A program made the position numbers and the translations under genes. 64,000 nucleotides of DNA. It comes from Arthrobacter jinronghuae (GTDB lineage Bacteria; Actinomycetota; Actinomycetes; Actinomycetales; Micrococcaceae). Location of the stretch: the NCBI RefSeq assembly GCF_025244825.1, contig NZ_CP104263.1, positions 930,001 to 994,000 on the forward strand, in the 5' to 3' direction. Position 1 is the first letter of the stretch. Each line of letters begins with the position of its first letter. The notes beneath the pieces were generated by a model that worked only from the letters and a program-made list of their open reading frames with translations, made no database searches and had not been told where the DNA came from. Positions 17,504 to 26,469 of the stretch are shown one piece after another.

Positions 17504-18480
17504 GCGAACGACAGCTCCTTCTTGTTGCCCAGAATGCCCTGGGGCCGGAAGATCATCAGCAGCATCAGGGCTACGCCTACAAGGATGTAGCGGATCTGGC
17601 CTGCCTGGGTAGTGGTGATGAACGTGATGTACCCGGATTCAATGGCACCGTAGAGCAGACCCTGTGTGACGGAGAGGATGGCCCAGAAGATCATCGACCC
17701 CAGAACCGGTCCGAGCACGGTGGACATTCCGCCCAGGAGAAGGGCGGTGTAGAGGTAGAAGGTCAGCTCGGTCCCGTAGTTTGCCGGCTGCACGGCGTCC
17801 CGGGGGAGGGTGAAGATGATTCCGGCCAGCGAGCCCAGGAGGCCGCCGATGACCAGCGCCTGCATTTTGTAGGCGTACACGTTCTTGCCCAGGGCGCGGA
17901 CGGCATTCTCGTCCTCCCTGATGCCCTTGAGCACGCGGCCCCAGGGACTGCGGATCAGCATCCACACCAGGAGGCAGGCGAGGGCCACCAGGGTCCAGGC
18001 CACCAGGCGGATCCAGAGGTCCCGCTCGTTCATGGAGACGGGGCCGAGGCTGTAGGAGCCGTCCGGTATCGGGTTGAGGGCATAGAAGCTGCCGGTAAAG
18101 GCGGCCAGGCCGTTGGCGGATCCGGTCACCGGTGTCATGGAGTTGGTGGTGACGACGTACCGGATGATCTCGGCGGCGGCAATGGTAACGATGGCAAGGT
18201 AGTCCGCACGGAGACGCAGCGTGGGGATGCCCAGGATGACGGCAAACACCGCGGATGCCAGCAGGGCGATCAGCAGCGCCAGCGGCAGCGGGGCGTTGAA
18301 GGAGAGGATCGGTATGGCGAAGCCGTAGGCGCCGACGGCCATGAATCCGGCCTGGCCGAAGTTCAGCAGGCCGGTGTAGCCGAAGTGCACGGCCAGCCCG
18401 AGGGCGGCCAGTGCGTACGCGGCCGTGGTGGGGCTGATGATTTCGGTGAAGGCACCGAGAAGAATATTGGCGAAATCCAT
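17500..18480 (-). CDS. livM: Branched-chain amino acid ABC transporter permease LivM
   Basis: A 326-residue polytopic permease with eight to ten hydrophobic segments. The LivM family motif HFGYTGLLNFGQAGFMAVGAYG is present near residues 32-53 and the EAA-like loop GIREDENAVRALGKNVYAYK near 215. It pairs with LivH to form the membrane channel. The gene follows livH by 14 bases and overlaps livG by four, so all four are one transcript. Confidence 0.94.
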   Translation of the reverse strand: MDFANILLGAFTEIISPTTAAYALAALGLAVHFGYTGLLNFGQAGFMAVGAYGFAIPILSFNAPLPLALLIALLASAVFAVILGIPTLRLRADYLAIVTIAAAEIIRYVVTTNSMTPVTGSANGLAAFTGSFYALNPIPDGSYSLGPVSMNERDLWIRLVAWTLVALACLLVWMLIRSPWGRVLKGIREDENAVRALGKNVYAYKMQALVIGGLLGSLAGIIFTLPRDAVQPANYGTELTFYLYTALLLGGMSTVLGPVLGSMIFWAILSVTQGLLYGAIESGYITFITTTQAGQIRYILVGVALMLLMIFRPQGILGNKKELSFA

Positions 18481-18494
18481 TTGCAGCTAAGCCC

Positions 18495-19826
18495 CTAACC
18501 TATGCGCTCGCGGCGGCCGAGGAGTCCCTGCGGCCGGACCAGCAGGACAAGAATCATGATGACCAGGGCGCCCACGTATTTCAGGTCCGCCTCCAGCCAG
18601 AGGGTGGAGATTTCCACGAAGAGGCCTACCAGGACGGATCCGACCAGTGCGCCGAAGACCGTGCCGAGACCGCCCAGGGTCACTCCGGCGAAGATCAGCA
18701 GCAGGATCTGCTGGCCCATGTTGAAGGAAACGCCCGGCCGGTAGTACGCCCAGAGGATGCCGCCCATGGCGGCAAGGGCTCCACCGATGACCCAGACGAG
18801 CCGGATGACCCGATCCACGTCAATGCCCGACGCCGCGGCCAGGGCGGGGTTGTCCGCCACTGCCCGGGTGGCCTTGCCGATCCGGGTGCGCAGCAGCAGG
18901 AGCGCGACCACCAGGATGACGGCCAGGCTGACGATCAGGGACACCAGGGTATTCCGGGGGATGGACACGGGGCCGAGTTCCAATATCGGGCTCTGGGAGC
19001 CCGGCAGCTGCTGGGTTCCGCCGCCGAAGAAGAACAGGACGGTGTAGCGCACTGCCACGGCGAGGCCGATGCTGACGATCATCATGGGCACCAGGCCGGT
19101 GCCGCGGCGTCGCAGCGGCTTCCAGATTCCGGCGTCCTGCACATAGCCAAAGGCCGCGCCGCCCAGTACCGCCAGCGGAAGCGCGACCCAGAGCGGCATG
19201 CCCAGTGAGGCGAAGGCGAAGGCAAGGATGGCGCCCAGAGTCACCATTTCCCCATGGGCGAAGTTGGTCAGGCCGGTGGTGCCGAAGATCAGCGAGAGAC
19301 CGACGGCGCTCAGCGCCAGCAGGAGTCCGAAGCTCAGGCCAGCCACGGCGCGCTCGAGCAGCAGGGACCCGAAGCTTTCCTCCTGCAGCACGATGCCTTC
19401 ACCCAGCAGGAACAGCGTGGTGATGTTGGTGGTGTTGGCGAAGGTGACGGTGCGCGGGTTCTGCTGGCCTTCCGCCAGGGCGACACCCTCCGGAAGGGTG
19501 GATTCGTCCAGCTCCACTTCATAGGCGCCCTGCTGCGGGACGCCGATGGACCAGGAGCCGTTTGCCCCGGTGACGGCTTCGCCCTCGTACCCGTTGCCGT
19601 TCGCGGTGATTTTCACCCCCTCGAGCGGAGTGCCCTCATTCTTGATGACGCCGCTGATCCGATCGGGGTAGTCCGCCCCGGAGTCGGGACTTGTGGCTGA
19701 CGGCGAGGCGTCAGGCGTTGCAGTGGTTGCGGACGCGGCTGGAGCCGAGAGCAGCAGGGCAGCAAACATTGCTGCCACGGCCGCCAGCATCCCCAGATAA
19801 CGGGTCAGCGCCGATGTTCTTACCAA
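18495..19826 (-). CDS. livH: Branched-chain amino acid ABC transporter permease LivH with extracytoplasmic N-terminal domain
   Basis: A 443-residue permease when started at the TTG at 19826, chosen because GGAGG lies nine bases upstream; a longer frame to 19892 exists without a ribosome site. Residues 1-33 form a signal-peptide-like segment ending APAASA. Next comes a domain of about 110 residues resembling a carboxypeptidase-regulatory/Ig-like beta fold (ISGVIKNEGTPLEGVKITA, ANGSWSIGVPQQGAYEVEL). The standard LivH permease core begins near residue 150 (AVGLSLIFGTTGLTNFAHGEM). Classical LivH lacks the N-terminal part. It heads the livHMGF operon. Confidence 0.9.
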   Translation of the reverse strand: MVRTSALTRYLGMLAAVAAMFAALLLSAPAASATTATPDASPSATSPDSGADYPDRISGVIKNEGTPLEGVKITANGNGYEGEAVTGANGSWSIGVPQQGAYEVELDESTLPEGVALAEGQQNPRTVTFANTTNITTLFLLGEGIVLQEESFGSLLLERAVAGLSFGLLLALSAVGLSLIFGTTGLTNFAHGEMVTLGAILAFAFASLGMPLWVALPLAVLGGAAFGYVQDAGIWKPLRRRGTGLVPMMIVSIGLAVAVRYTVLFFFGGGTQQLPGSQSPILELGPVSIPRNTLVSLIVSLAVILVVALLLLRTRIGKATRAVADNPALAAASGIDVDRVIRLVWVIGGALAAMGGILWAYYRPGVSFNMGQQILLLIFAGVTLGGLGTVFGALVGSVLVGLFVEISTLWLEADLKYVGALVIMILVLLVRPQGLLGRRERIG

Positions 19827-20136
19827 GTTCTGAAACCTCCACGCAGGGCTGCGGAACCGAAGAAGCGGCGCGCAGGCGGGCAGATGTGACACGGGTCACC
19901 GAATGGAGAACATGCTACCCACAGAATGTTTCAGGCAATGACCTTTCTCCCGGCGCGCATGTCGCGATCGGGTAACGACTGGCTGGGCGCAAATGCAAGC
20001 CCGCGTTCCTCCGGGGGATCCGGCGGTACCAAACCGTTATCTCCAGGCAGCAGTTCCGCGGGAATCTGCCGCCCCCTGTACTCGTTGTAATTGGTAGGCT
20101 GGGCTGAAACAGCCCCCCAGATGGAGGACAGATTCA
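19827..20136. other. 310-bp divergent promoter region between livH and the BI-1 family gene
   Basis: No gene is seen. For livH a TAGCAT -10 candidate (minus strand) lies at 19912-19917 with a CRP/GlxR-like site just downstream. For the rightward gene a TAGGCT -10 candidate lies at 20095-20100 and GGAGG at 20123-20127. The stretch 19930-20080 shows nothing convincing. Confidence 0.6.
19885..19900 (-). promoter_or_regulatory. CRP/GlxR-like site in the livH promoter region
   Basis: TGTGA-CACGGG-TCACC fits TGTGA-N6-TCACA with one mismatch. It lies just downstream of the TAGCAT box, a position compatible with repression. Confidence 0.5.
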
Positions 20137-20979
20137 ATGGCACTTGGCGGAAATCCGGTATTCAACGGAAAAAACTTCCGTTCCCAGACCCGCGGCGGTA
20201 CCGCAACGGGCTCCCTGGCAACAGACAACAGCTACATGACCCCGCAGCAGCTGCAGGATCTTTACACGGCCCCTTCGGCCAAGCCGTCGGACATGGGCCG
20301 CATGACCTACGACGACGTCATCATGAAGACGGTGTTCTGCCTCGCGATGGTCCTGGTGGGTGCCGCAGTTCCGACCCTGCTGCTGCCGGGACTGGGCGGC
20401 GGGCTGATGATCCTGGGCGCACTGGGCGGCTTCGTCCTGGGCCTGGTGAACTCCTTCAAGCGTGAGCCCGTTCCCGCACTGATCCTGGCTTACGCCTTCC
20501 TTGAAGGTATGTTCCTCGGCGGTCTGACCGCTGTCCTGGACAACATGTACCCGGGTGTCGGACTGCAGGCAGTGCTCGGCACGCTGGCAGTCTTCGCGGT
20601 CACCCTCGTACTGTTCCGCAGCGGCAAGGTGCGCGCCACGCCCAAGGCCGTCCGCTTCTTTATGATCGCCATCATCGGCTACGCGGTCTTCTCCCTGCTC
20701 AACGTCGGCCTGATGATCTTCGGAGGCGTGCAGGATCCGTGGGGCCTGCGGGGCAGCGTGGAGATCTTCGGCATCCCGCTGGGCGTCTTCATCGGTGTCC
20801 TGGCCATCGGCCTGGCAGCGTTCTCGCTCATCATGGACTTCACGTCCATCGAGCAGGGCGTCAAGGCGGGCACCCCGGAGCGTTACTCCTGGACCGCTGC
20901 ATTCGGCCTGACCGTGACGCTGGTGTGGCTGTACGTGGAGATCATCCGTCTCCTGTCGATTCTCCGAGGCAACGACTAA
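20137..20979 (+). CDS. Bax inhibitor-1/YccA family membrane protein
   Basis: A 280-residue protein with a soluble Gly/Ser/Thr-rich N terminus of about 60 residues and seven hydrophobic segments, matching the COG4760-type branch of the BI-1/YccA superfamily (SYMTPQQLQDLY linker, AYAFLEGMFLGGLTAVLD, LIMDFTSIEQGVKAGTP). BI-1 proteins act as pH-sensitive Ca leak channels or modulators of FtsH in some bacteria; the role here is unknown. ATG with GGAGG nine bases upstream. Two palindromes follow, one of them a likely terminator. Confidence 0.9.
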   Translation: MALGGNPVFNGKNFRSQTRGGTATGSLATDNSYMTPQQLQDLYTAPSAKPSDMGRMTYDDVIMKTVFCLAMVLVGAAVPTLLLPGLGGGLMILGALGGFVLGLVNSFKREPVPALILAYAFLEGMFLGGLTAVLDNMYPGVGLQAVLGTLAVFAVTLVLFRSGKVRATPKAVRFFMIAIIGYAVFSLLNVGLMIFGGVQDPWGLRGSVEIFGIPLGVFIGVLAIGLAAFSLIMDFTSIEQGVKAGTPERYSWTAAFGLTVTLVWLYVEIIRLLSILRGND

Positions 20980-21001
20980 ACGCACCCGGCAACGACACAT
21001 C

Positions 21002-21049
21002 GGTAGTACTACTACCGGAAGGATCGCAGGCAACGCCTGCGGTCCTTCC
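21002..21049 (+). terminator. Palindrome and terminator after the BI-1 family gene
   Basis: A short perfect dyad GGTAGTA-C-TACTACC occupies 21002-21016. It is directly followed by a 15-bp hairpin pairing 21017-21031 with 21035-21049 (one G-T pair) and then GCCGTTT. Confidence 0.75.
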
Positions 21050-21131
21050 GCCGTTTAAAAGGCCTGGACTCTGGGCACCCTCCTCATGCGGACGTAGCAT
21101 GGCCGCTGGGGAACCGGGAAAGGGGGCTTCG

Positions 21132-21842
21132 ATGGCCGAATCCGAGCGGCAGCCGGTGGTCGAGGAGCTCGTTGCCGCCCTGCTGGGCGGACCGGATACC
21201 GAGACATTCCTGTCCGTTGCCGCCGGGGTTGCAGCCCGGCGGCTGGCCCTGTCTGCACCGGACGGTTGTACGATCGCCGTGGAACGCAGCCGGCGGCCGC
21301 TGCTCACCGTCCGGACGCCGGGGTTACCGGCACTCCGTGCGGAGCATGGTCCCGGCAGCCCGGGCGGGACGGTGCTGGGCGGCGGACCCGACGTCGTGCT
21401 GACGGACCTTGCCGCGGATCAGCACTGGCCCGCGCTGGCCGGGGCAGCCGATAACGGAATCCGGTCAATTGCCGCCGTCGCCCTGCCGCTGGAGGGGGAC
21501 CGCGGGGTCCTCAGCTGCTATTCCGTGCGGATAAACGCGTTTGGCCCCGGCGAGATTGCCGGTGTGCGTGCTGTTGCCGCTGAAACTGCCAAGGTCCTCC
21601 GGCTGGCCCTGCAGATCGATGCGCAGGCGAACCGGGCGGCGAACCTCCAGGCCGCGCTGGAATCGCGGACCGTGGTGGACCTGGCGGCAGGCATCATCAT
21701 GGGGCAGAACGGCTGCAGCCAGCAGGCTGCAATCGACATCCTGCGCAGCGTCTCGAACAGCCGGAATATCAAAATCCGCAATGTCGCGGCAGGTGTGGTT
21801 GCCGCCGTCAGCGACCGGGTCAACACGCATTTCGATGAGTGA
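21132..21842 (+). CDS. GAF and ANTAR domain-containing protein
   Basis: A 236-residue regulator. Residues about 15-165 form a GAF sensor-like domain (VAALPLEGDRGVLSCYS), and residues about 175-232 an ANTAR domain with the three-helix pattern and the typical VDLAAGIIMGQNGCSQQAAIDIL core. ANTAR proteins bind paired RNA hairpins and prevent transcription termination. No matching two-hairpin target was identified nearby, so its regulon is unknown. ATG at 21132 has AAAGGGGG upstream; another in-frame ATG at 21099 overlaps a TAGCAT promoter box and is less likely. Confidence 0.88.
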   Translation: MAESERQPVVEELVAALLGGPDTETFLSVAAGVAARRLALSAPDGCTIAVERSRRPLLTVRTPGLPALRAEHGPGSPGGTVLGGGPDVVLTDLAADQHWPALAGAADNGIRSIAAVALPLEGDRGVLSCYSVRINAFGPGEIAGVRAVAAETAKVLRLALQIDAQANRAANLQAALESRTVVDLAAGIIMGQNGCSQQAAIDILRSVSNSRNIKIRNVAAGVVAAVSDRVNTHFDE

Positions 21843-21858
21843 TTACCGGACGCGCGGG

Positions 21859-21864
21859 TAAGAT
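21859..21864 (+). promoter_or_regulatory. Leaderless-type -10 box TAAGAT for the epimerase gene
   Basis: TAAGAT ends eight bases before the ATG at 21873, with no Shine-Dalgarno sequence. Confidence 0.5.
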
Positions 21865-21872
21865 CGGGTGGC

Positions 21873-22823
21873 ATGAACGCAACCGGCAGCGAACCGGTGG
21901 AGGCCAGCCCGGCCACCGGTCCGCAATATGAAATCAGCCGCGGCAGTGCCCGCGCCGTCATCGCTTCCCTGGCCGGCGCGCTGCGCCGGTACACGGTTGA
22001 CGGGGTCGATCTGGTGCAGACGTATCCGGACACCGCCATACCCCCGTCCGCCAACGGGGTGCTGCTGGCACCATGGCCTAACCGGACGGCGGACGGACGA
22101 TGGACCCTGGCGGGGAAGACACAGCAGCTGGACATCACCGAGCCATCCCGCGGGCACGCCAGCCACGGCCTGCTGCGCAATACCGGATACACCGTCCGGG
22201 AACAGGTGCCGGGCGCCGTGGAACTCAGCGCGGAAATCTTCCCGCAGCACGGGTATCCCTTCCACCTGCTGCACCGTGCGCGCTACAGCCTCGACGACGA
22301 CGGCGGTCTGCGGGTGCAGCAAAGCCTGACGAATGTGGGCACCGCCGCCGCTCCCGTTGCCCTCGGTGCCCATCCCTTCCTGCGGCTCGGCGACGTACCG
22401 ACCGAAGACCTGGTGCTCACGGTGTCCGCGTCCACGGTGCTGACCGTTGATGAGCGGCTCATTCCAAACGGTAGGCAGGAACCGACCGGAGCGGCGGACC
22501 TCCGCGGCGGGGCCCGGGTAGGGGACCTGGCACTGGACAGCGCCTACACGGACCTGTCGTTCGATGAGTCAGCCCCCGGCACGCACCGGCATACGCTCAG
22601 CGCGCCGGACGGACGGACGGTGAGTCTCTGGACCGGGGCCGAATGCGGTTATGTCCACGTTTTTGTCACAGACACATTCCCCGGGCAGCGGCGCGCGGTG
22701 GCCCTGGAACCGATGACCGCCCCGGCCAACGCCCTGAATTCGGGGGAGGGCTTGGCCTGGCTGCCCCCGGGCCAGGTCTTTTCCGCCCACTGGGGCATCC
22801 GCGCCCAGTTGGACCCGGCTTGA
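21873..22823 (+). CDS. Aldose 1-epimerase family protein
   Basis: A 316-residue mutarotase-fold protein, interconverting alpha and beta hexose anomers. Family features are the APWPNR loop at 66-71, the His motif SHGLLRN with H98, the second His in GAHPF (H167) and the C-terminal ALEPMTAPANALNSGEGL block that ends with the catalytic-Glu region. It belongs to the YihR/galactose mutarotase-related actinobacterial group, so hexose-6-phosphate or another sugar could be the substrate. It stands alone, behind its own promoter. Confidence 0.9.
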   Translation: MNATGSEPVEASPATGPQYEISRGSARAVIASLAGALRRYTVDGVDLVQTYPDTAIPPSANGVLLAPWPNRTADGRWTLAGKTQQLDITEPSRGHASHGLLRNTGYTVREQVPGAVELSAEIFPQHGYPFHLLHRARYSLDDDGGLRVQQSLTNVGTAAAPVALGAHPFLRLGDVPTEDLVLTVSASTVLTVDERLIPNGRQEPTGAADLRGGARVGDLALDSAYTDLSFDESAPGTHRHTLSAPDGRTVSLWTGAECGYVHVFVTDTFPGQRRAVALEPMTAPANALNSGEGLAWLPPGQVFSAHWGIRAQLDPA

Positions 22824-22889
22824 GGTAACAGCGAGGATAGGCACGTAAAGAGGGGTCCCGGCCCAAGCCCGGTATGGAAAGATGGCCCC

Positions 22890-24122
22890 ATGAAACCCCA
22901 TGCGCGACGCACAGCGGCGCCCCGCGCGCTGCAGGCAGCGGCGGCGAATTCCCACCGGAACAACGACGAGGTCCCTTTCGCCCTGCGGGTCAGTGCCGCC
23001 TGGGCCTGGCGTCTCGGCATTGTCCTGATCGTCGGCGCCGGGCTTATCTGGATCCTCAGCCACTTCTCGCTGCTGATCATTCCGCTGATGATCGCCGCCC
23101 TGCTGGCCGGGCTGCTGTCCCCGGTTTCGAGTTGGCTGCGGCGGAACCGGCTCCCCGGCGGTCTGTCGGTTGCCGTGACCATCGTGGCCTTCCTCGGCGT
23201 CGTTATCGCTGCCCTGACCTTGGTGGGACGGCAGCTTGCCCTCGGGTTCCGGGATCTCTGGGGAGAAACGCTCGCCGGAGTGCGCCAGATCCAGGGCTGG
23301 CTGTCCGACGGTCCGCTGAACGTCACCGCCGGCGACATGGACTCGCTGTTCAACGAAGCCACCACCACGCTGCAGGACAATTCGGCCAATATCCTCTCCG
23401 GTGCCCTGAGCGTGGGCAGCAGCGCCGGCCACTTCGCCGCCGGCATCCTGCTGACCCTCTTCGCCTTGGTTTTCTTCCTGCTGGACGGCCGCCGGATCTG
23501 GGAGTTCACTTCCGGACTGCTGCCGCGCCGGGCACGGACCGCCGCCTACGGAGCCGGCATCCACGGCTGGGAATCCATGGTCAACTACGTGCGGGTGCAG
23601 GTGGTGGTGGCGCTCATCGATGCCATCGGCATCGGCGGCGGCGCAGCCCTCATCGGTGTACCGCTCGCCCTGCCCCTCGGGGTTCTGGTCTTCCTGGGCT
23701 CGTTCGTTCCGTTGGTAGGTGCGTTTGTCACCGGCTTCGTGGCGGTCCTGCTGGCATTGGTGGCAAACGGCGGAGTCAACGCGCTGATCATGCTGGGCAT
23801 CGTCCTGCTGGTGCAGCAGCTGGAATCCCACATCCTCCAGCCGCTGGTCATGGGTAAGGCCGTCTCCCTCCACCCCCTGGCCGTGATCCTGGCAGTCACG
23901 GGCGGTACCCTCGCCGCGGGGGTTCCCGGAGCCCTGTTTTCAGTGCCGCTGCTGGCCATCCTCAACACGATGGTCCGCTACATAGCGGCCCGCGGCTGGG
24001 AGGACGACCCGGCGATGGAACAGGAGGGGGAAGAGAACGACGACGGCGGCAACCCTGTGTCGGGGGAACCCGGTTCCGACACGGTGGATACATTGGCTAC
24101 AGAGGAAGAGCGCCGCAAATGA
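22890..24122 (+). CDS. AI-2E family transporter
   Basis: A 410-residue polytopic membrane protein of the AI-2E/PerM family, with seven to eight hydrophobic segments. Characteristic parts are LLIIPLMIAALLAGLLSPV near the N terminus, the long central amphipathic region, and the late FVPLVGAFVTG and VQQLESHILQPLVMGKAVSLHP stretch. Members export AI-2 or act as Na+(Li+)/H+ antiporters; substrate is unknown. An acidic disordered tail ends in ATGA overlapping ilvA, so the two are coupled. A close homologue occurs in many actinobacteria beside ilvA or glpX genes. Confidence 0.9.
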   Translation: MKPHARRTAAPRALQAAAANSHRNNDEVPFALRVSAAWAWRLGIVLIVGAGLIWILSHFSLLIIPLMIAALLAGLLSPVSSWLRRNRLPGGLSVAVTIVAFLGVVIAALTLVGRQLALGFRDLWGETLAGVRQIQGWLSDGPLNVTAGDMDSLFNEATTTLQDNSANILSGALSVGSSAGHFAAGILLTLFALVFFLLDGRRIWEFTSGLLPRRARTAAYGAGIHGWESMVNYVRVQVVVALIDAIGIGGGAALIGVPLALPLGVLVFLGSFVPLVGAFVTGFVAVLLALVANGGVNALIMLGIVLLVQQLESHILQPLVMGKAVSLHPLAVILAVTGGTLAAGVPGALFSVPLLAILNTMVRYIAARGWEDDPAMEQEGEENDDGGNPVSGEPGSDTVDTLATEEERRK

Positions 24123-25360
24123 CCGATCTGTCGCAGTTGCCCGTCACCCTGGACGATATCCGGGCCGCGGCGAAGCTCCTCGACGGAGTCATTGCCCACA
24201 CACCCGTCGAGTCATCACGGGCGCTGGCCCGCGAAATCGGCTCGCCGGTGCACCTCAAATGCGAAAACCTCCAACGGGCAGGTTCATTCAAGGTCCGCGG
24301 CGCCTATGTCCGCATGGCCAAGCTGTCTCCCGCTGACAAAGCCAGGGGAGTGGTGGCAGCCTCTGCCGGCAACCACGCACAGGGCGTGGCCGTAGCTGCG
24401 GCGCGCCTGGGTATTTCCGCCCGGATCTACATGCCGCAGGGAGTGGCGCTGCCCAAGCTGGCCGCCACCAGGGGACACGGCGCGGAGGTCATCCTTCACG
24501 GCCATACCGTCGACGAGGCCCTGGCAGAGGCCCAGCGGTACTCCGACCAAACCGGTGCCGTCTTTGTCCATCCGTTCGACAACGTGGATGTGGTGGCCGG
24601 ACAGGGGACCATCGGGCTTGAGCTCCTGGACCAGATACCGGACCTGGACACCGTGCTGATGGGGGTGGGAGGCGGCGGCCTGCTCGCCGGCGTCGCCGTC
24701 GCGATCAAGTCCCGTGCACGGGAGCTGGGCCGTGAGATCCGGATCATCGGAGTGCAGGCGGAAAACGCTGCCTCCTATCCGCCGTCACTGGCCGCCGACG
24801 CACTGGTACCCCTTACCAGGGTCAGCACCATCGCGGACGGCATCGCCGTCGGACGGCCCGGACAACTGCCCTTTTCGATCATCCGTGAACTGGTGGACGA
24901 TGTGGTGACCGTGAGCGAGGATTCCCTTGCCCGCGCACTGATTTTCCTCCTCGAGCGTGCCAAGATGGTCGTGGAACCGGCCGGAGCCGTGGGAGTGGCT
25001 GCATTGATGGACGGGAAGATAGACAATCCCGGAAACACGGCAGTCATCCTCTCCGGCGGCAACATCGACCCGATGCTGATGCTGAAGGTCATCCAGCGGG
25101 GACTGGCGGCTGCGGGCCGTTACCTGGTGGTCCGCATCCTCCTTGACGACCGTCCCGGGTCGCTGGCCACCATTTCGCGGATCATCGCGGAAGCGGACGC
25201 CAACGTCACCGGGGTGGACCACACGAGGGTAGGAGGATCTATCAGCATGGGAGACGTAGCGATCACCATCAACATGGAAACAAAGGGCCACGAGCACTGC
25301 GAACTGGTGCTGAAGAACCTGCGCACTGTTGGGTTCCAACCCGTAGTGCTGGCGGGTTAA
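24119..25360 (+). CDS. ilvA: Threonine ammonia-lyase (threonine deaminase)
   Basis: A 413-residue PLP enzyme converting threonine to 2-oxobutanoate, the first step to isoleucine. The PLP lysine K58 is in AGSFKVRGA; SAGNHAQG and the phosphate-binding GVGGGGLLAG are intact. A single ACT-like domain occupies about 335-413 (VVRILLDDRPGSLATISRII), giving the medium form (TIGR01127 type) rather than the two-ACT E. coli IlvA. Start overlaps the AI-2E stop. The rhomboid gene follows after four bases. Confidence 0.94.
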   Translation: MTDLSQLPVTLDDIRAAAKLLDGVIAHTPVESSRALAREIGSPVHLKCENLQRAGSFKVRGAYVRMAKLSPADKARGVVAASAGNHAQGVAVAAARLGISARIYMPQGVALPKLAATRGHGAEVILHGHTVDEALAEAQRYSDQTGAVFVHPFDNVDVVAGQGTIGLELLDQIPDLDTVLMGVGGGGLLAGVAVAIKSRARELGREIRIIGVQAENAASYPPSLAADALVPLTRVSTIADGIAVGRPGQLPFSIIRELVDDVVTVSEDSLARALIFLLERAKMVVEPAGAVGVAALMDGKIDNPGNTAVILSGGNIDPMLMLKVIQRGLAAAGRYLVVRILLDDRPGSLATISRIIAEADANVTGVDHTRVGGSISMGDVAITINMETKGHEHCELVLKNLRTVGFQPVVLAG

Positions 25361-25364
25361 GCCG

Positions 25365-25946
25365 ATGGCTGCCTCCCGTACACGCACGGCCCTGGCCGGG
25401 TCGCTCCTGTTCGCCGCCGTGCTCTGGGCGGTGTACCTGCTCACGCTGCTCTTCAAACCGGTCCTCTTTCCGCTGCTGGGCATCCTGCCGAGGCAGCTTG
25501 AGGGGCTCGACGGCGTGGTGTTCGCCCCGCTGCTCCACGCCGGGACGTCCCATCTCCTCGGCAACACGGTCCCCTTGATCGTCTTTTCGTTCCTGACGCT
25601 GCTGGAAGGGGTGCGGCGGTTCGTCTCGGTGCTTGCCATATCCTGGCTGTGCTCCGGAATCGGGGTATGGCTGTTCGGCAGCGGACTGACCGTGGGCGTC
25701 TCCGGCGTGGTGTTCGGTTTATTCGCGTATCTGATTGTCCGCGGCTTCTATAACCGCAATATCGGGCAGATCCTGCTCAGCGCCGTGTTGTTCCTGGTGT
25801 ACGGATCAATTCTCTGGGGCCTTTTCCCGACCTCACTGGGCGTCTCCTGGCAGGCGCACCTGTTCGGCGCGATGGGTGGCGTGCTGGCCGCCGTGGTGCT
25901 GCGGCACGACCGCCGCGCGCCAACGCAAAGGCGGGCCCTCCCGTAG
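25365..25946 (+). CDS. Rhomboid family intramembrane serine protease
   Basis: A 193-residue protein with about six membrane helices. The catalytic Ser is S113 in GVSGVVFG and the catalytic His is H165 in the AHLFGAMGG helix; the HLLGNT motif lies at 63-68. Rhomboids cleave transmembrane substrates inside the bilayer. Start ATG four bases after ilvA suggests co-transcription. The stop lies within a hairpin shared with greA. Confidence 0.9.
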   Translation: MAASRTRTALAGSLLFAAVLWAVYLLTLLFKPVLFPLLGILPRQLEGLDGVVFAPLLHAGTSHLLGNTVPLIVFSFLTLLEGVRRFVSVLAISWLCSGIGVWLFGSGLTVGVSGVVFGLFAYLIVRGFYNRNIGQILLSAVLFLVYGSILWGLFPTSLGVSWQAHLFGAMGGVLAAVVLRHDRRAPTQRRALP

Positions 25947-25959
25947 GAAAGCCCGCCTT
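25928..25959 (+). terminator. Hairpin between convergent rhomboid and greA genes
   Basis: AAGGCGGGC at 25928-25936 pairs perfectly with GCCCGCCTT at 25951-25959 and overlaps the rhomboid stop codon. It can end transcription in both directions. Confidence 0.65.
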
Positions 25960-25977
25960 CACTGAACCGGGGAAAAC

Positions 25978-26469
25978 CTACCCGGTGTAGGGCTTGGCGG
26001 AGATGATCTCGACGGAGATGTTTTTACCGTTCGGTGCGGTGTAGGTAGTGCTGTCCCCGGCCTTGAGGCCCTGGATGGACGCACCCAGCGCAGACTTTTC
26101 GCTGTAGACGTCGATGTTGCCGTCGCCGGCGATCTCGCGGCTGCCCAGCAGGAAGGTCTCCACGTCGCCGGCGACGCGGGCTTCCACCAGCATGCCCGGC
26201 TCCACGACGCCGTCATCGGCCGGGGATTCACCAACTTGTGCACTTTCAAGGAGCTGCGTCAGCTGCCGGATCCGGGCCTCAGCCTTGCCCTGTTCCTCTT
26301 TGGCTGCGTGGTATCCGCCGTTTTCCTTGAGGTCGCCCTCGGAGCGTGCCTGCTCGATGCGGGCAACGATTTCCGTCCGACCGGGGCCGGACAGGTGATC
26401 CAGTTCCGCCTTCAGGCGGTCGTAAGACTCCTGCGTGAGCCAGGCGACAGATGCGCTGTTGGTTGACAC
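25978..26469 (-). CDS. greA: Transcription elongation factor GreA
   Basis: A 163-residue GreA that stimulates cleavage of backtracked RNA in RNA polymerase. The N-terminal coiled coil is present with the basic patch and the acidic tip ARSEGDLKENGGYHAAKEEQ, holding the catalytic D/E pair. The C-terminal FKBP-like domain reads GREIAGD and SALGASIQGLKAGD. GTG at 26469 was chosen since AAGGAG sits just upstream; a longer frame to 26661 has no homologous residues. The upstream 225 bases are non-coding. Confidence 0.96.
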   Translation of the reverse strand: MSTNSASVAWLTQESYDRLKAELDHLSGPGRTEIVARIEQARSEGDLKENGGYHAAKEEQGKAEARIRQLTQLLESAQVGESPADDGVVEPGMLVEARVAGDVETFLLGSREIAGDGNIDVYSEKSALGASIQGLKAGDSTTYTAPNGKNISVEIISAKPYTG

